Below are positions 60,621 to 64,000 of a stretch of DNA of 64,000 bases, piece by piece. Position numbers and translations under genes: made by a program. The stretch covers positions 124,001 to 188,000 of the forward strand of contig CAVQXJ010000011.1 in the NCBI GenBank assembly GCA_963717745.1, in the 5' to 3' direction. Source of the DNA: JACCXG01 sp963717745 (GTDB lineage Bacteria > Acidobacteriota > Vicinamibacteria > Vicinamibacterales > 2-12-FULL-66-21). The notes beneath the pieces were generated by a model that saw only the letters and a list, made by a program, of their open reading frames with translations, did no database searches and was not told where the DNA came from. The number at the start of each line of letters is the position of its first letter. Position 1 is the first letter of the stretch.

Positions 60621-61947
60621 TTACGTGTAGCGGACGTCGACGTGCTCTGGCCGGAAGAACCGCCGCAGCAGCGTGTCCACCCGTAGCAGTGCGTCACGGG
60701 AGAGGGTGATCTGATCGGCGGCGATTGTGAGAAGGCCATCGGACCGCAGTCGGCTCAGCGGTTCGGCGAACCGGTCGAGCACGTCCACGCCGTATCGGCG
60801 CGCGAAGTACGACGGCTTCAGCGCACCGCGTTTGAGTTGCAGGACGAACTCGCGAATCAACCGCTCGTCGTCGCTGGGACGGTAGGCGCGCGCCAGTGGA
60901 ATGTCCCCGCGTTCAACCGCCGCGGCATAGGCCTCCCACTGATCGAGGTTCTGCATATGGACGCCATTGACGTGGCCAAACGACGCCACGCCGAGCGCCG
61001 CCAGGTCGGCCCCTTCCCACAGGCGATCCGTGTAGACGAACCTGGTCCGCTCCGGATTCCTCACCAGCGTGTAGGCACTGCGCGCGGTGTAGCCCGCCGC
61101 TTCGAGCGCCGCGAACGCCTCTCCCACCCAGCGCCGCTTGGTCGACCAGTTGGCCAGCGACTCGGTGAACCGGCCGGTGCCTTTCAGGCGGTCGCCGCTG
61201 ATGGTGGTGTTGAACGGCAGTTCCATCTGATAGATGGTGATGCTGTCCGGCGCCAGCTCGAGGGTGCGCGCAATGCAGCGCTGCCAATTCTCGTCGGTCT
61301 CGCCGAGCATGCCGGCGATCAGGTCGATGTTGATCTGCGGAAAGCCAAGGCTCCGCGCGAACCCGTAGGCCCGCTCGATCTCGCCCGACCGATGCGCCCG
61401 GCCGTTGGCTTCGAGGATGTGGTCGTCGAAGTTCTCGACGCCGAGGCTGAGGCGCGTCACGCCGAGCCGGCGAATCACGCCGAGCTTGGCCTCGGTGAGC
61501 GTCCCGGGCTCGCACTCGAAGGTAATCTCCTCCGCGGCGTCCCAAGGCGTCACGGCGGTGAGGCGCTTGACCAGGCCCTCGAGCTGCTGCGTGGACAGGA
61601 AGGACGGCGTCCCGCCGCCGAAGTACACGAAATCGAGCGGGCGGCCCGCAATCGCCGGCTCCCGCGCGAGCCGCTCCCACTCGCGCGCCAGCGTCTCCAG
61701 GGTACTGCTGCACCTGCTGCGCGTTCTTGTCGGTGTAGACCCGGAAGTAACAGAAGTGACACCGCTTCCGGCAGAACGGGATGTGCAGGTAGAGGCCGAG
61801 CGGCACGCCTCCTGGCGACGGCCGCTCGAGGGCCGGCAGCGCGTCGGCCGCGACCGCCTCGGGCGTCCAGACCGAGAACGGCGGATAGGTCGCGACGAAA
61901 TAGCTACCGATGCCGGTGTCGTCGCCAACCGCAGCGGTATCAGACAT
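60621..61947 (-). CDS. Radical SAM, HemN-like family (frameshifted)
   Basis: About 441 residues. The cluster motif LYLHIPFCRKRCHFCYF has the C-x3-C-x2-C triad but not the extra cysteine two positions on that HemN carries, so coproporphyrinogen oxidase activity is doubtful. One extra C near 61700 breaks the frame; reading resumes LETLAREWERLAREPA, LDFVYFGGGTPSFLSTQQLE, TRLSLGVENFDDHILEANGR and INIDLIAGMLGETDENWQRC. Both parts are well conserved. Start ATG 61947. Substrate unknown. Confidence 0.87.
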
Positions 61948-62040
61948 GCCTCTCCGACTATATCAGCCTACCGAGCCAGCTCGTCGGCTGGTCGGCGGTC
62001 CCTGTAGAGTGGGGCCTGGAGTCTCTTCGGGGGGTGTTCG

Positions 62041-62082
62041 CCCTTCGACTACGCTCAGGGCGACCCTGAGCTTGTCGAAGGG
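62041..62082. repeat. CCCTTCGAC/GTCGAAGGG hairpin
   Basis: CCCTTCGACTACGCTCAGGG and CCCTGAGCTTGTCGAAGGG form a near-perfect foldback with a three-base loop. Repeats of this type are dispersed in many bacterial genomes (recalled, not checked). Confidence 0.85.
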
Positions 62083-62101
62083 TCGCAGTCACGCTGCATT
62101 C

Positions 62102-62408
62102 CTTGTCCACGGCGCCTGCGGCGCGCAGCCCGCCTGCGGCCGGTCACGACGACACGACGACACGACGACAACGACGCTTTTGACACGAGCAACCGGCTCA
62201 CGATTATTGCCGCGGGGTCGTTCGAGTTGCCCGAAATATCAGCGGCTCGGTGAGTGGCAGCCCGCCGGCCTACGCCGGCGCGGAAGCGCGGCCCTGCCAG
62301 CGGGTAGGAGTCCATCGAAGAGACTGAGCTCTACGTCGTTGTCGTCGTGTCGTCGTCTCGTCGTGCGGCCGCAAGGCCGCCAGCGCCGCAGGCGCCGTGG
62401 GCACGATG
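62102..62408. repeat. ACGACAC-family element with 75-bp terminal inverted repeats
   Basis: The left arm 62102-62177 runs CACGGCGCCTGCGGCGC, then GCGGCCGGTCACGACG and four ACGACAC units. The right arm 62332-62408 is its complement (GTCGTTGTCGTCGTGTCG onward). About 150 bases lie between, with no ORF of interest. Together with the preceding hairpin it fills the 500-base gap between the radical SAM gene and the ADOP permease. Confidence 0.8.
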
Positions 62409-62447
62409 GCAGCGTGACAGCGAACATCCTAGGAAGAGATCTAGGCT

Positions 62448-64000
62448 TCACCCCTGTTGTTCCAGCAACCGCGCCGGGTCGAGTCTGGCGGCTCTCGCCG
62501 CCGGCACCAGGCACGCCGCCAGCGCCACCGCCGCCAGGGACGCCGCGGATCCGGTGAGGATGATCGGGTCGGAGGTCGAGGTCTGAAAGAGGAGCGGCGT
62601 GAGCGCGCTGCCAAGAACCAGGCTCGCGGCTATGCCGGCGGCGACGCCTGCGCCGGTGAGACCGGCTCCCCGGCGAAGGACCAACCAGGTGATTTGCCAG
62701 CGCGTCGCGCCAATGGCCATCCGCGTGCCGATCTCGCGGGTGCGCTGTCTGACGCCCGACGACATCACGGCGTAGATGCCGACCGCCGCGAGCGCGACCG
62801 CGATCCAGGCGAAGAGGCCGAGCAGCCAGAGCGCCAGTCGCACCGCACCCACAGACTCGGCGGCGACCGCGTCGAGAGGACGCGCATTGGTCAGGATTAT
62901 CCGTGGCTCGATCCGCTGCAGTGCCATCTTGACGTCCGGCGCCAGCCCGGCGGGATCGCCGGCCGTCCGGAGGAAGAACGTGGCCGCCGGGGTCGGTCCC
63001 TGTTCCATCGGAAAGTACATGTCGGCGCGTAGGTCGTCGGTGAGCGCCGCCCGGCGGATGTTGCCGACCACGCCGACGATCTCGGCCTGAGTCTGTCCGA
63101 GCCTGATCCGGCCGCCGACGGCCGTGCCGCCCGGGAAGAACCGCCGCTCGATGGCCTCGCTGACGATCACCACGGTCGGCGCGCCGGGCCGATCGCGGGA
63201 ATCGAACAGGCGCCCCGACAAGAGAGGGATCCGAAGCGCCGTGAAGTATCCGCCGGAGGCGTTCTGCCAGCCGACATCAGGCGGCCGCTCGCCGTTCGGC
63301 AGCGGCCGATCCGCGCGCTCGAAAGGTACCGTCCAGTTGTTGCCGGTCAGCGGCGTCACGATCGCGGCGCCAACCGCCTCGACCTCACCGAGTGCGCCGA
63401 TCGCCGCGGTCGCGCGGTCGAAGAATGCGCGGCCGGCCTTCTCGTCCGGATACCGATCGACCGGGATCGCGAAATCGAGCGCGAGCACGTGGTCGGCCCG
63501 GAAGCCCGGATCGATCGAGAGCAGCCGGTCGAAGCTCCTGAGGACCAGGCCGGCGCCGAACAGCAGCACCACCGCCAGTGCGACTTCTCCCACCACCAGG
63601 ATGGACGTCGCCCTGGTCACGCCCCGGGCGATTCCGCCGCGGGCCGGCCCGGCGAGACCGCCCATCCCGGGCTGCGTCGCCGGCATCAACGCCGGAATCA
63701 CCGAGAACAGCAGCGACGCGGTCAGCGCGATCGCCAGCGCGTAGCCCAGCACCGTGGTGTTGATGCCAGCCTCGTCCAGCCCCGGCACCGCGACGCCCGA
63801 CGGGACGAGCGCGACCAGCGCCGGCACGCCCCAGTGCGCGATCGCCAAGCCGGCCGCGGCGGCGACCAGCGCGAGCAGCAGGTTCTCGGCGACCAGCTGC
63901 GAGAACAGGCGCAGTCGTCCCGCGCCAAGCGCGACCCGCAGCGCCATCTCATGCCGCCGATTCATACCGCGAACGAGCAGCAGGTGCGCCACGTTGGCGC
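62448..64000 (-). CDS. ADOP-family permease, C-terminal part (5' end outside window)
   Basis: The visible 517 residues begin ANVAHLLLVRGMNRRHEMAL, the end of the first FtsX membrane block. A MacB-type periplasmic domain (DRYPDEKAGRAFFDRATAAI onward) and the second FtsX block follow, with VRQRTREIGTRMAIGATRWQ and the terminal AARLDPARLLEQQG. The missing N-terminal half lies beyond base 64000. No ATPase is adjacent, as is usual for this family. Confidence 0.9.
   Translation of the reverse strand, partial: ANVAHLLLVRGMNRRHEMALRVALGAGRLRLFSQLVAENLLLALVAAAAGLAIAHWGVPALVALVPSGVAVPGLDEAGINTTVLGYALAIALTASLLFSVIPALMPATQPGMGGLAGPARGGIARGVTRATSILVVGEVALAVVLLFGAGLVLRSFDRLLSIDPGFRADHVLALDFAIPVDRYPDEKAGRAFFDRATAAIGALGEVEAVGAAIVTPLTGNNWTVPFERADRPLPNGERPPDVGWQNASGGYFTALRIPLLSGRLFDSRDRPGAPTVVIVSEAIERRFFPGGTAVGGRIRLGQTQAEIVGVVGNIRRAALTDDLRADMYFPMEQGPTPAATFFLRTAGDPAGLAPDVKMALQRIEPRIILTNARPLDAVAAESVGAVRLALWLLGLFAWIAVALAAVGIYAVMSSGVRQRTREIGTRMAIGATRWQITWLVLRRGAGLTGAGVAAGIAASLVLGSALTPLLFQTSTSDPIILTGSAASLAAVALAACLVPAARAARLDPARLLEQQG

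Noticed and set aside
1..64000. tRNA and rRNA genes
   Set aside because: No cloverleaf-like or rRNA-like segment was recognised by eye in the gene gaps. A covariance-model search would settle this.

Overview
The window looks like a chromosomal segment of an Acidobacteriota bacterium, most likely class Vicinamibacteria (subgroup 6). The evidence is high GC throughout, three units of the acidobacterial FtsX-type macrolide-exporter-like permease family (ADOP) with PadR regulators, a Ser/Thr kinase fused to TolB-like and TPR regions, an Oar-like TonB-dependent receptor with a carboxypeptidase-regulatory N-domain, an M61 peptidase, and D-aminoacylases paired with sodium/solute symporters. This is an inference from gene content, as no rRNA or tRNA gene was seen.

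Layout. 1-5.2 kb: M61 peptidase (5' cut), kinase-TPR protein and a thioredoxin-reductase-like flavoprotein. 5.2-5.7 kb: scar of a PadR/ADOP unit with its probable operator. 6.3-12.0 kb: an amidoligase-type cluster (YbdK-like carboxylate-amine ligase, ATP-grasp, circularly permuted ATP-grasp, M29-like aminopeptidase, convergent esterase). 12-19 kb: membrane-SRPBCC protein, D-aminoacylase, PadR with a perfect operator and a frameshifted LptF/G-like partner, a degraded GxxExxY gene inside terminal inverted repeats, and a creatininase-SnoaL fusion. 19-28 kb: methyltransferase, membrane-anchored MutS-like ATPase, lipoprotein, a symporter with a 33-residue companion and a second D-aminoacylase, then an anti-sigma/ECF sigma/membrane protein operon. 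28-34 kb: threonine dehydratase, DUF1206 and DinB proteins, aminotransferase, 4-alpha-glucanotransferase. 34.6-48 kb: adenylation enzyme, ADOP permease, beta-propeller, aldehyde dehydrogenase, glycosyltransferase, ABC ATPase/FtsX permease, cupin. 48-57 kb: TonB receptor, DUF3311 plus symporter, iron alcohol dehydrogenase, MFS transporter. 57-64 kb: FAD oxidoreductase, CoA ligase and thioesterase, HemN-like radical SAM, ADOP permease (5' cut).

The most unusual property is the space between genes. It is filled by many palindromic elements built from degenerate repeats of about 7-8 bases. At least eight sequence families occur (types AATCCCA, CAGGAGG, AACGGAG, GGTTCGC, GGGATTA, AAGGGAG, ACGACAC, GGACCGC). 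Many are foldback hairpins that begin within a few bases of a stop codon. Seven copies of the AATCCCA family form nearly whole intergenic spacers between + strand genes. One member of the CAGGAGG family has its two arms split by a degenerate GxxExxY (PDDEXK-type) gene, which suggests these hairpins may be solo or internally deleted derivatives of a mobile unit.

About a dozen otherwise well-conserved genes carry single-base frameshifts. Where the correct reading can be reconstructed, nearly all are one-base insertions. This looks more like residual assembly error than gene decay, so these genes are annotated as single frameshifted CDSs.
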